Source: Klebsiella pneumoniae (GTDB lineage: Bacteria > Pseudomonadota > Gammaproteobacteria > Steroidobacterales > Steroidobacteraceae). Taken from it: DNA of 64,000 bases. The stretch spans positions 1 to 64,000 of the forward strand of contig CAMCBU010000006.1 in NCBI GenBank assembly GCA_945873095.1. Reading direction: 5' to 3'. A program made the position numbers and the translations under genes. Under the pieces are notes generated by a model. It did no database searches and was not told where the DNA came from. It worked only from the letters and a program-made list of their open reading frames with translations. Of the stretch, positions 56,569 through 64,000 are shown piece after piece (position 1 is the stretch's first letter; the number at the start of each line of letters is the position of its first letter).

Positions 56569-58032
56569 TCAGCCCGTGCCCCCGACGGTGATCCCGTCGA
56601 TGCGCAAGGTTGGCTGACCCACACCGACCGGCACACTCTGCCCTTCTTTCCCACAAGTGCCGACGCCATCGTCGAGTTTGAGATCGTTACCGACCATCGC
56701 GACGCGCGTCAGCACATCCGGGCCGTTGCCGATGAGCGTCGCACCTTTGATCGGCGCGCCGATGCGACCGTTCTCGATGAGATAGGCCTCGCTCGCCGAA
56801 AACACGAACTTGCCCGAGGTGATATCCACCTGACCGCCACCGAAATTCACGGCGTAGATACCCTTGTCGACGGAGGCGAGAATCTCACCCGGGTCGTGCG
56901 GGCCGGGACGCATGTAGGTGTTGGTCATACGCGGCAACGTGAGATGGGCGAACGATTCGCGTCGGCCGTTACCGGTCGACCGAGTGCCCATCAAGCGCGC
57001 GTTCAACTTGTCCTGCAAATAGCCTTTGAGGATGCCGTTTTCGATCAAGGTCGTGCAGCGAGTGGGGGTGCCCTCGTCGTCGACATTGAGCGAGCCGCGG
57101 CGCGCAGAGAGCGTGCCGTCGTCCACCACGGTGCAATGCTCCGCAGCGACTCGCTCACCGACGCGATTGCTGAAGGCCGAAGTCCCCTTGCGATTGAAGT
57201 CACCCTCGAGCCCGTGGCCGATGGCCTCGTGCAACAAGATGCCGGGCCAGCCGGCACCGAGCACCACCGTCATGGCCCCCGCGGGTGCCGGCACCGCAGT
57301 GAGATTGACGAGCGCTTGGCGTGCCGCCTCGCGCCCGAGATGCAGCGGGCGATCACCGGCGACGAGCTCAGCCAAAGAATAACGACCACCCATACCGGCA
57401 AAGCCAGTTTCGCGCCGCCCATCCTGCTCGGCGATTACCGACACGTTGAATCGAACGAGCGGACGCACGTCGGCAACCAAGGTGCCGTCGCTATCGGCCA
57501 CCATCACGACATCGAATGACGACGAAACGGAGGCCATGACTTGCTTGATACGCGGATCGATACGCCGCGTTTCGCGATCGACGCGCTCCAACCACTTGAC
57601 CTTCTCGTCATCGGACAAAGATCCGACCGGATCGATCGGGCTATAAAGTTGATGACCCTGCTGACGTCGCAGCACCGGCTGACGCACCTCACTGCCCGAA
57701 GCGGCAATCGCCCGTGCAGCGCGCGCTGCGTCTTCGAGCGCAGCCGGCTGAATTTCGTCGGAGTAGGCAAAGCCGGTTTTTTCGCCCGAGATGGCGCGAA
57801 CCCCAACTCCCTGCTCGATGGCTGCGCTGCCCTCTTTGACGATGCCATCCTCGAGCGACCAGCCCTCATCACGCGAGAACTGGAAGTACAAATCCGCCGC
57901 ATCGACCTGCGATGCACGCACGATACCGAGCGCCCGCTCCAAGTGCGACAACTCGAGACCCGCCGGGTCGAGGATCAGTTGCTTGGCGAGACCGAAAGCA
58001 TCGTCACGAGCGTCATCGAGTTGCATGGTCAT
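56569..58032 (-). CDS. tldD: Metalloprotease TldD
   Basis: Catalytic subunit of the TldD/TldE peptidase. The zinc motif [20 protein letters not shown] lies near residue 258, with downstream [22 protein letters not shown] providing the Cys/His-type ligand region and [16 protein letters not shown] near the end. From ATG 58032 it is 487 residues; the track start adds 18 upstream residues. Located 63 bases downstream of the nitrilase gene, a common pairing (nit-tldD) in gammaproteobacteria. Confidence 0.95.
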   Translation of the reverse strand: MTMQLDDARDDAFGLAKQLILDPAGLELSHLERALGIVRASQVDAADLYFQFSRDEGWSLEDGIVKEGSAAIEQGVGVRAISGEKTGFAYSDEIQPAALEDAARAARAIAASGSEVRQPVLRRQQGHQLYSPIDPVGSLSDDEKVKWLERVDRETRRIDPRIKQVMASVSSSFDVVMVADSDGTLVADVRPLVRFNVSVIAEQDGRRETGFAGMGGRYSLAELVAGDRPLHLGREAARQALVNLTAVPAPAGAMTVVLGAGWPGILLHEAIGHGLEGDFNRKGTSAFSNRVGERVAAEHCTVVDDGTLSARRGSLNVDDEGTPTRCTTLIENGILKGYLQDKLNARLMGTRSTGNGRRESFAHLTLPRMTNTYMRPGPHDPGEILASVDKGIYAVNFGGGQVDITSGKFVFSASEAYLIENGRIGAPIKGATLIGNGPDVLTRVAMVGNDLKLDDGVGTCGKEGQSVPVGVGQPTLRIDGITVGGTG

Positions 58033-58095
58033 GGTCTTTCTAGAAGCGATAGTTCGTATAGATGGAGATGAAGGAGTGCTAATCAACCGATCGGG

Positions 58096-58920
58096 TTACA
58101 AGCGTCGGTGCGAGAGCACGGGAAACTCCGCGCGCACCTGCGCCTGCGCGTCGAGATCGAATTCTGCCACCACCACACCCTCGCCGCGCGGCAGCCTCGA
58201 CTGTATCGCACCCCAATGATCGATGATCATCGAGTCACCCCAGGTCTCACGCCCATTGGGGTGCAGCCCGGTCTGGCCGGCTGCCACGACGAAAGCCAGA
58301 TTCTCGATCGCACGGGCACGCAGCAGCGTCTCCCAGTGCGCGCGCCCGGTCGGCACCGTGAAGGCCGCCGGCACCACGAACCAGCGTGCGCCGGCCGCAG
58401 CGAGCGAACGAAAGAGTTCCGGAAAACGCAGGTCGTAACACACGGCAAGGCCCAGCGGCCCCGCCGGCGTGTCGAGCACCACCGGCGCGGCGCCCGGCGC
58501 GATACTCGCCGACTCACGATACGTCTCGCCACGCTCAGCCACGTTCACGTCGAACAGGTGCATCTTGTCGTAGCGCGCCACCTGCTTGCCCGACTCGTCA
58601 AACACCAGCACGGCTGCCGCGACTCGCGACTCGCCCGCCAGCTTGATCGGCAAGGTGCCAGCGACCACCCATAAACCACAGTCGCGCGCCGCGTCGGAGA
58701 AGGCTTGCTGCAGAGGACCTGAACCCTCCTGCTCGGCTATGGCGAACTTGTCGGCCTCGCGTCGCCCCATGAGCGCGACGTTCTCGGGCAAGAGCGCGAT
58801 CTTGGCGCCCGCTTGCGCCGCTTGTTCGAGCAGGCGCCGAGCGTTCGCCATGTTCGCAGCCGCATCGTCACCTGAAGTGAGTTGGATCGCAGCCACTTTG
58901 ACCCGCGACGGCGACGTCAT
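58096..58920 (-). CDS. Carbon-nitrogen hydrolase (nitrilase superfamily, Nit1/Nit2-like)
   Basis: Amidase of the nitrilase superfamily; by similarity and context likely the deaminated-glutathione amidase or omega-amidase group. The Glu-Lys-Cys triad is visible: ALLPENVALMG (Glu), RYDKMHLFDV (Lys) and GLAVCYDLRFPELFR (Cys). 274 residues, full length. It overlaps rng by four bases, the classic rng-nit-tldD order. Confidence 0.9.
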   Translation of the reverse strand: MTSPSRVKVAAIQLTSGDDAAANMANARRLLEQAAQAGAKIALLPENVALMGRREADKFAIAEQEGSGPLQQAFSDAARDCGLWVVAGTLPIKLAGESRVAAAVLVFDESGKQVARYDKMHLFDVNVAERGETYRESASIAPGAAPVVLDTPAGPLGLAVCYDLRFPELFRSLAAAGARWFVVPAAFTVPTGRAHWETLLRARAIENLAFVVAAGQTGLHPNGRETWGDSMIIDHWGAIQSRLPRGEGVVVAEFDLDAQAQVRAEFPVLSHRRL

Positions 58921-60437
58921 ACCAGCACCACGTCGTAACGGTCGACGCCGTAGAGCGCCTCGGCCTGCAAACGGATCGGCCGTTCGGTCTCGGCTTCGAG
59001 TTCGGCGAGTACGGTTGATTCCTCGCCGAGCAAACGCTCGATCACATCTTGGTGGGCCAACACCAGCAACTCGCGACTCCCAAACTGCCGTGCCTGGCGC
59101 AGGATTTCGCGAAAGATATCCTGGCAGACCGTCTCGACCGAGCGAATCGACCCATGCCCCTCACAGCCGGGGCACACCTCACAGAGCAAGTGCTCGAGAC
59201 TCTCGCGCGTGCGCTTACGCGTCATCTCGACCAGACCGAGCGGCGAGATCGGCGCCACCTGCGTCTGGGCGTGATCGCTCGCGAGTGCTTGCTCGAGCGC
59301 TGCGACCACCTGTGAGCGGTGCGACTCATCGCGCATGTCGATGAAGTCGATGATGATGATGCCGCCCAAGTTGCGCAGACGCAGTTGGCGTGCAATCGCA
59401 ACCGACGCTTCGAGGTTGGTACGAAAGATGGTGTCCTCGAGATTACGATGACCGACGAAACCGCCGGTATTCACATCCACGGTCGTCATCGACTCGGTCT
59501 GATCGATGACGAGATAGCCGCCCGACTTCAACGATACTTTTCGCTCGAGTGCGCGATTGATCTCCTCTTCGATGCCATGCAGGTCGAAGATCGGCCGCGG
59601 GCCTGCGTGCCATTCCATCCGCGGTGCATCGGAGGGGATGAAATCGGCGACGAACTGGCGCAGACGCGCGAGCTCCTCCGCATCGTCGACGAGCACGCGC
59701 TCGACGCTGCGCCCAAGCTCATCGCGCAGCATGCGCAACGCCAGCGGCAACTCCTCGTGCACGAGCTCACCGGGCGAGGCTCGCAAGCCACGCTCTCGTA
59801 CATGCAGCCAAAGCCGATCGAGGTAGGCGAGATCGGCGGCGAGTCGCTCGGGCTGCACGCCCTCCGCCGCGGTACGCACGATGTAGCCACCCGCATGCTC
59901 GTCACCGAGCAGCGTCTGCATGACTTCGCGCAATCTTTGACGCTCGCGCTCATCCTCGATCCGCGCTGAGATGCCGATACCGCGACCACGCGGCATGAAC
60001 ACCACGTATCTCGAGGGCAAAGAAATGAAGGTCGTCAACCGCGCGCCCTTGGCACCCATCGGATCCTTGACGATCTGCACGATCAGATCGTCACCCGGAT
60101 TGATCAGTCTACGAATATCGACATCTTCATCACGCGATGCCGCGGTGAGCCCCGCAGGACCACCCGAGGCAGCCGTCGCCGCGACACGCTGCGCATCAAA
60201 ATGCGCCTCGGCGCCCACGATATCGTGGGCATGCAGAAACGCCGTACGGGCGAGACCAGCTTCGACGAATGCCGCCTGCATGCCGGGCAGCACGCGAGTC
60301 ACACGGCCTTTGTAGATATTGCCGACGAGCCCGCGCCGACTCTCGCGTTCGACAAACAGCTCCTGCAGCACGCCACCCTCGAGCAACGCGGCCCTAACCT
60401 CGCGCGGAGCGACATTGATGAGAATTTCGGCGGTCAT
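58917..60437 (-). CDS. rng: Ribonuclease G
   Basis: Endoribonuclease that matures the 5' end of 16S rRNA and degrades mRNA. It contains the S1 domain (GNIYKGRVTRVLPGMQAAFVEAGLARTAFLH), the catalytic region with LVIDQTESMTTVDVNTGGFVG and GGIIIIDFIDM (metal Asp residues), and the zinc-link CEVCPGCEGHG. ATG 60437 overlaps the maf stop and gives 506 residues; the track start is five codons upstream. It lacks the long C-terminal scaffold of RNase E. Order maf-rng is conserved. Confidence 0.97.
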   Translation of the reverse strand: MTAEILINVAPREVRAALLEGGVLQELFVERESRRGLVGNIYKGRVTRVLPGMQAAFVEAGLARTAFLHAHDIVGAEAHFDAQRVAATAASGGPAGLTAASRDEDVDIRRLINPGDDLIVQIVKDPMGAKGARLTTFISLPSRYVVFMPRGRGIGISARIEDERERQRLREVMQTLLGDEHAGGYIVRTAAEGVQPERLAADLAYLDRLWLHVRERGLRASPGELVHEELPLALRMLRDELGRSVERVLVDDAEELARLRQFVADFIPSDAPRMEWHAGPRPIFDLHGIEEEINRALERKVSLKSGGYLVIDQTESMTTVDVNTGGFVGHRNLEDTIFRTNLEASVAIARQLRLRNLGGIIIIDFIDMRDESHRSQVVAALEQALASDHAQTQVAPISPLGLVEMTRKRTRESLEHLLCEVCPGCEGHGSIRSVETVCQDIFREILRQARQFGSRELLVLAHQDVIERLLGEESTVLAELEAETERPIRLQAEALYGVDRYDVVLV

Positions 60438-61012
60438 GCCCCAGCCTGCCATATCGGTACACCGGCGGCGACCAACAAGGCTGCGGTTTCCGCCAGCGGC
60501 AGACCCATGACGCCCGAATAACTGCCGGAGATCGACTCGATGAAGATCGCGCCCAGGCCCTGAATCGCGTAACCACCGGCTTTGTCGCGAGGTTCGCCGC
60601 TAGCCCAATAGGCCGCACGCTCGCTCGCGGTCACCGCACGAAACACGACGCGCGTCACCGACAAACGCACGGCCACGCCCGCGCTCGTCGCGAGCGCGAC
60701 GGCCGAGTACACCGCGTGTTCCCGCGCCGAGAGCCGCTCGAACATCATGCGGTGCTCGCGCTCGTCGGCCGGCTTGCCGAGCGCGAGCCCATCGATCGCC
60801 ACCGTGGTATCGGCACCGAGCACAGGCACCGAATCGCGGCGTGCGCCAAAAATATGAGCTGCCTTTGAGTAGGCCAAGCGCTGTACGTAATCGCCCGGCG
60901 CCTCGTGAGGCAGCGCCGTCTCGTCGATATCCGCAGCCTGCACGACATGCGGCACGCCGATCTGCTGCAGCAATTCGCGACGACGAGGCGAGGCGGAGGC
61001 GAGTATCAACAT
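60434..61012 (-). CDS. Maf-family nucleotide pyrophosphatase
   Basis: Hydrolyses nucleoside triphosphates such as dTTP, UTP or modified nucleotides, acting as a house-cleaning enzyme. Motifs: LILASASPRRRELLQQIG at the N-terminus, VLGADTTVAIDG, LGKPADEREHRMMFERLS and KAGGYAIQGLGAIFIESISGSYSGVMGLPL. 192 residues from ATG 61012; the track extension enters rlmH. Matches the YhdE-type (dTTP/UTPase) group by its position before rng. Confidence 0.94.
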   Translation of the reverse strand: MLILASASPRRRELLQQIGVPHVVQAADIDETALPHEAPGDYVQRLAYSKAAHIFGARRDSVPVLGADTTVAIDGLALGKPADEREHRMMFERLSAREHAVYSAVALATSAGVAVRLSVTRVVFRAVTASERAAYWASGEPRDKAGGYAIQGLGAIFIESISGSYSGVMGLPLAETAALLVAAGVPIWQAGA

Positions 61013-61020
61013 TACAACGC

Positions 61021-61491
61021 TCAATCTCGGTGGTAAGGGTGACCGAGCGACAACGACTGCGCGCGGTACAGTTGCTCGGCCAACATCACGCGCGCTAGGC
61101 CGTGCGGCAAGGTCAAACGGGATAGCGACCAACTTTCGGCGGCGCGCGCCCGTACTGCAGGCGCATGACCATCGGGTCCGCCGATCAACAAAGCCAGATC
61201 GGGCGATTCGCCCGCCAGCTGCTGCAGACGTTGCGACCACGCGCGCGACGTGAAGGTTTTACCGACTTCGTCGAGCAAGATCACGCGCTCACGATCGCGC
61301 AAGGCCGCTAGGACTTTCTCCCCCTCACGCAAGGTAGCAGCTTCCGCCTTGCCGGTCGCACTGCGCGCGGCCGCCTCGATCGCGACGAGCTCAACGCGCC
61401 ACGGCGAACGAATACGCTTCAAATATTCGTCCACCGCCGCATCGACCCACGGGGGTTGGCGATGCCCGACAGCGAGGATACGCAGCCGCAC
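61021..61491 (-). CDS. rlmH: 23S rRNA (pseudouridine-1915-N3)-methyltransferase RlmH
   Basis: SPOUT methyltransferase acting on pseudouridine 1915 of assembled 70S ribosomes. Signature blocks: LLDEVGKTFTSRAWSQRLQ, LALLIGGPDGHAPAVRARA, SLSRLTLPHGLARVMLAEQLYRAQSL and the C-terminal HPYHRD. 156 residues from a GTG start. It lies between rsfS and maf, the conserved order. Confidence 0.97.
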   Translation of the reverse strand: MRLRILAVGHRQPPWVDAAVDEYLKRIRSPWRVELVAIEAAARSATGKAEAATLREGEKVLAALRDRERVILLDEVGKTFTSRAWSQRLQQLAGESPDLALLIGGPDGHAPAVRARAAESWSLSRLTLPHGLARVMLAEQLYRAQSLSLGHPYHRD

Positions 61492-61518
61492 GCCCGTGAT
61501 CCGTCGCGGCGGCGCGGC

Positions 61519-62064
61519 TTAACGGTTGGGTGTCTTGGCCGGCGACTTGCCGCGCGGTTTCACCGTGCGAGCACCATCTCGCTTCGGCGCGCCGCTATTT
61601 CGCTTGGGCGCTGCACCGGCGCGCGGCGATGAGCGCTTCGGCTTGGTTACCGATGCACGCTCGGCAACCTTGGCCGGAGCCGGTTCCCACAATTGCTCGA
61701 GCTGATAGAACTCGCGCGTGCGCGGCAACAAGACGTGCACCATCACGTCCGGCAGATCGACCAACACCCACTCGCCCTGCTCCTCGCCCTCGACACCGAG
61801 CGGTCGATGCCCGGCCGCTTTGACCATCTGCACGACTCGATCGGCAACGGCTCGCAAGTGTCTGTCTGAGGTGCCGCTCGCGATCACCATGTAATCGGTG
61901 ACATCGCTAGAGCCACGCACATCGAGCACTCGCACATCGACCGCTTTCATGTCGGCGAGCGCCGCTTCGACCACCGGCAACACACCCGTCACGCGCGGCC
62001 GGGCTTGCGCCTTGCCCCGTTTTTCGCGGGCGGGAGGACGAGAATTCGGGCGGGTTGTCTTCAT
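61519..62064 (-). CDS. rsfS: Ribosomal silencing factor RsfS with basic tails
   Basis: Binds uL14 and blocks subunit joining in nutrient limitation. The core (residues ~27-135) shows VVEAALADMKAVDVRVLDVRG, DYMVIASGTSDRHLRAVADRV and EGEEQGEWVLVDLPDVMVHVL. Unlike the ~105-residue E. coli protein it has a basic N-terminal 25 residues and a ~45-residue K/R/P/S-rich C-terminal tail (SSPRAGAAPKRNSGAPKR). 181 residues. Order nadD-rsfS-rlmH is conserved. Confidence 0.94.
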   Translation of the reverse strand: MKTTRPNSRPPAREKRGKAQARPRVTGVLPVVEAALADMKAVDVRVLDVRGSSDVTDYMVIASGTSDRHLRAVADRVVQMVKAAGHRPLGVEGEEQGEWVLVDLPDVMVHVLLPRTREFYQLEQLWEPAPAKVAERASVTKPKRSSPRAGAAPKRNSGAPKRDGARTVKPRGKSPAKTPNR

Positions 62065-62115
62065 GCGAATGGCAAAGCTCCTCGAAGCGGCGATGAGGTG
62101 AAATCGATCGTGAAA

Positions 62116-62757
62116 TCAGCGACGAGCATAACATCCCGTCTCGAGGATGATCCGCCGCACGGGCTCGGGCACGAGAAAACGCGGATCACCGCCCGAGATG
62201 AGAATCGCGCGCAGTTCACTCGAGGCGATCTCGAGTTGCGTCACGGCGTGCACATACACCCGACCGCTCAGTGCGGTATGCAAGGATGCCACTGAACTGA
62301 CACCCGCACTTGCCACCAACTCCGCCAGCGGACCGGTCGCAGGCAAACTCCAGCCGGGCCGATGCGCGACGACGATATGACAAAGCGACAGTAACTCCGA
62401 GGCACGATGCCACTTGGGCAACCCCAAGAATGCATCCATGCCGAGTATCAAACAGAGCGGATGCTCGGGAAACTCTCCGCGCAACTCTTCGAGTGTGTCG
62501 ATGGTAAAAGTGGTTCGCTCGCGTTCGACTTCGCGATCATCGGCCACGAAACCGCTCTGCCCCTCGATGGCCGCGCGCACCATCGCAAGGCGCATCGCCG
62601 GGCTCGCGAGCGGCGCATCGCGATGCCCCGGGCGGCCACTTGGAATCCATCGAAGCTCCTGCAACTGCAACCGTTGCGACAACTCGAAGCCGGTACGCAG
62701 ATGACCGAAGTGGATGGGGTCGAAAGTACCGCCAAAGATTCCGATCGGTGCTCTCAT
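62116..62757 (-). CDS. nadD: Nicotinate-nucleotide adenylyltransferase NadD
   Basis: Adenylates nicotinate mononucleotide in NAD synthesis. Nucleotidyltransferase motif GIFGGTFDPIHFGHLR is at the N-terminus; LCLILGMDAFLGLPKWHRASELL follows. The C-terminal ISSTxxR-type motif appears as IASSELRAILISGGDPRFLVP. From ATG 62757 (overlapping the holA stop as ATGA) it is 213 residues. The track's upstream 69 residues lie in holA. Confidence 0.96.
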   Translation of the reverse strand: MRAPIGIFGGTFDPIHFGHLRTGFELSQRLQLQELRWIPSGRPGHRDAPLASPAMRLAMVRAAIEGQSGFVADDREVERERTTFTIDTLEELRGEFPEHPLCLILGMDAFLGLPKWHRASELLSLCHIVVAHRPGWSLPATGPLAELVASAGVSSVASLHTALSGRVYVHAVTQLEIASSELRAILISGGDPRFLVPEPVRRIILETGCYARR

Positions 62758-63761
62758 CCGGCACGTATCGGTCGCAGGCCGCAGAATTCGGCACAGAGCA
62801 GCGCAAGCTCGTTCCAAGGATCGCCAGCCAAACGCCCTTTGATCATGCGATCGACCCTCAGCGCACGCGAGCTGAGTCGCGCATAAGGTAATTTCGCAGC
62901 TCGGGGTCGCGCGCGTTCGAGCGCTGCCAACTGACTCGGCGGCAAGCGCGGGCCCGGACGGCACGACGGATCTTCACCGCGACGCAACGACCAAAGATTT
63001 CGCAACTCGCGCGTGATGGACCAGAGCACCAACGTGGCTTCGACACCCTCGCCGCGCAAACCGGCGAGCACTCGCAAAGCACGCGGTGCATCGCCCTGCA
63101 ACACGGCCTCACCCAACGCAAACACATCGTATCGAGCACTCGAAGCAACCGCTTCCAAAATTGCCTGCTCGTCGACGCGCCCGGCGGGTAACAACAAGCG
63201 CAGCTTCTCGATCTCTTGCTGCGCGGCAAGCAAATTACCCTCGACACGCACCGCGAGCAGTGACAGTGCCGCAGGCGTGAGATCGAGACCCGCTTGGCGC
63301 GCCCGCGCCGACAACCATGGCTCGAGTTGTCGCGGCGTGATCTCCCAAATCGGCAACCAAGCACCGCGCGACTCGAGCGCCTTGACCCACGCCGTCGCTT
63401 GAGTCGCCGGATCGAGTCGTGGCGTTATCACGAGTAGCAGCGTGTCCTCGCCCGCCATCTCGATCAAACGCTGCAGGACCGCGCCCCCCTCCTTACCCGC
63501 CTTGCCCGAGAAACGCACTTCGAGAATCTTGCGATCGCCGAAGAGGGACATGGATCCGGCACCGGCTGCGATATCACCCCAATCGGCAACGCGCTCGGGG
63601 AAGTGCACTTCGCGTTCGCTATAGCCTGCCTGTCTCGCGGCAGCCCGCAGGGCGTCGGCTGCCTCGGCAACCAACAGATCTTCATCGCCCGACAACAGGT
63701 ACGCGGGTGCAAGACGGGCCTGGCGAAGGTGGGTCGGAAAGGTGTCGAGACTGAGTTTCAT
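62754..63761 (-). CDS. holA: DNA polymerase III delta subunit HolA
   Basis: Clamp-loader wrench subunit that opens the beta clamp. N-terminal domain: PAYLLSGDEDLLVAEAADAL and SLFGDRKILEVRFSG (beta-binding region). Mid and C-terminal domains: LAVRVEGNLLAAQQEIEKLRLL and SSARYDVFALGEAVLQGD. 335 residues. It is the first gene of holA-nadD-rsfS-rlmH-maf-rng-nit-tldD. lptE and leuS, usually upstream of holA, are not here; a TonB receptor gene diverges instead. Confidence 0.95.
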   Translation of the reverse strand: MKLSLDTFPTHLRQARLAPAYLLSGDEDLLVAEAADALRAAARQAGYSEREVHFPERVADWGDIAAGAGSMSLFGDRKILEVRFSGKAGKEGGAVLQRLIEMAGEDTLLLVITPRLDPATQATAWVKALESRGAWLPIWEITPRQLEPWLSARARQAGLDLTPAALSLLAVRVEGNLLAAQQEIEKLRLLLPAGRVDEQAILEAVASSARYDVFALGEAVLQGDAPRALRVLAGLRGEGVEATLVLWSITRELRNLWSLRRGEDPSCRPGPRLPPSQLAALERARPRAAKLPYARLSSRALRVDRMIKGRLAGDPWNELALLCAEFCGLRPIRAG

Positions 63762-63799
63762 GGCGAGTTGGGGTGATTATCCGCCCAAGCCACTTACAC

Positions 63800-63841
63800 C
63801 GATAACGTTATAAAGTAATATGTTACTGAATAACGCTATCG
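63800..63841 (+). promoter_or_regulatory. Zur-like operator pair upstream of the TonB receptor gene
   Basis: An AT-rich segment holds two boxes of the form GTTA-N5-TAA: GTTATAAAGTAAT (63807-63819) and GTTACTGAATAAC (63822-63834). This resembles the Zur consensus GTTATAnnATAAC. They are embedded in a larger inverted repeat, CGATAACGTTAT and ATAACGCTATCG (11 of 12 positions), with a nested AGTAA/TTACT. Zinc-dependent repression of the receptor is inferred. Confidence 0.55.
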
Positions 63842-63851
63842 GAACCCTGCC

Positions 63852-64000
63852 ATGACCCGTCGACACACCCCAAGACTCATCAGGCTAGCCCCGCTCGCCC
63901 TCGGCGCCATGCTCGCGCCCGTGGCCGCGGTTGCGGCCGCGGCGTCGATGGCGGCAGAAACGCTGCAAGAAGTCATCATCACGTCAACGCCGCTGCGCAC
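63852..64000 (+). CDS. TonB-dependent receptor, N-terminal fragment (cut by window end)
   Basis: Too short for the ORF track because the window ends. ATG 63852 opens a frame with no stop to base 64000 (49 codons). The product has a basic start (MTRRHTPRLIR), a long Ala-rich signal peptide ending near AAASMA and then AETLQEVIITSTPLR, a TonB-box/plug-domain beginning typical of outer-membrane TonB-dependent receptors. The Zur-like boxes directly upstream hint at zinc uptake (ZnuD-like), but the barrel is not visible, so substrate is unknown. Confidence 0.75.
   Translation, partial: MTRRHTPRLIRLAPLALGAMLAPVAAVAAAASMAAETLQEVIITSTPLR

Overview
The window is a GC-rich, gene-dense stretch of bacterial chromosome. 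Gene content and order point to a gammaproteobacterium. The cluster murA-ibaG / kdsD-lptCAB-rpoN-hpf-rapZ, the petABC-sspB operon, rsmI next to lpoA-yraN, ygfB-pepP-ubiH-ubiI facing zapA-6S RNA-fau, and coq7 followed by a Vfr/Clp-type CRP regulator are all gammaproteobacterial arrangements. The DNA-binding part of the CRP protein resembles Xanthomonas Clp and Pseudomonas Vfr, which suggests a lineage near Xanthomonadales, Nevskiales or Steroidobacterales. This placement is inference from gene order; no rRNA gene is present. I see no phage, transposon, CRISPR array or obvious horizontally acquired island.

Layout. (1) 1-6.6 kb: the 5' part of rnpB (RNase P RNA, minus strand), rsmI, divergent lpoA-yraN, then sspB and the cytochrome bc1 operon petABC on the minus strand. 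(2) 6.7-16.4 kb: an AlgW/DegS-type protease, murA and ibaG, then a plus-strand envelope and nitrogen-sigma cluster (kdsD, lptC, lptA, lptB, rpoN, hpf, rapZ, mgtE). kdsC, the mla genes, ptsN and the HPr gene that often accompany these genes are missing here. (3) 16.4-25.5 kb: a pirin, a type II NADH dehydrogenase, then a minus-strand run with two secreted phosphatases (beta-propeller phytase, PhoD type), folA, a SET-domain methyltransferase, thyA, lgt, rlmI and a small membrane protein. (4) 25.6-37.1 kb: an Lrp-type regulator facing a long minus-strand run that begins with a tandem glycine riboswitch and gcvT-H-PA-PB. The run continues without large gaps through dgkA, a PfkB kinase, a DUF72 protein, a Sua5 protein, an ornithine/lysine decarboxylase, a ComB-family phosphatase, a HAD hydrolase and a HIT protein.

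(5) 37.2-46.9 kb: a DUF885 zinc peptidase, ispG and a pterin dehydratase in one coupled unit; ubiI-ubiH-pepP-ygfB on the other strand; then a ZapB-like protein, zapA, 6S RNA, 5-formyl-THF cyclo-ligase and an EVE protein. (6) 46.9-49 kb: a complete tiny transcription unit for a 22-residue lysine/alanine peptide, ending in a strong terminator just before rpiA; then tRNA-Gln(CTG) and rplM-rpsI. (7) 49-63.8 kb: coq7, crp/clp, rpe, djlA, purC, pmbA, a short darP, purE-purK, tldD, a nitrilase, rng, maf, rlmH, rsfS, nadD and holA. (8) The last 150 bases start a TonB-dependent receptor behind two Zur-like boxes.

Most genes are housekeeping: envelope assembly, respiration and ubiquinone, one-carbon and purine metabolism, ribosome maturation and tRNA modification. 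Stop/start overlaps of the ATGA or GTGA type are very common, so translational coupling is widespread. The most unusual items are the lysine-rich mini-gene/terminator in front of rpiA, the SET-domain enzyme with a histone-like tail, the phased U-tracts after the glycine riboswitch, an LptC with a lipobox, a half-length DarP, a CRP protein lacking the usual cAMP-contact glutamate, and the Zur-like operator pair at the right edge.
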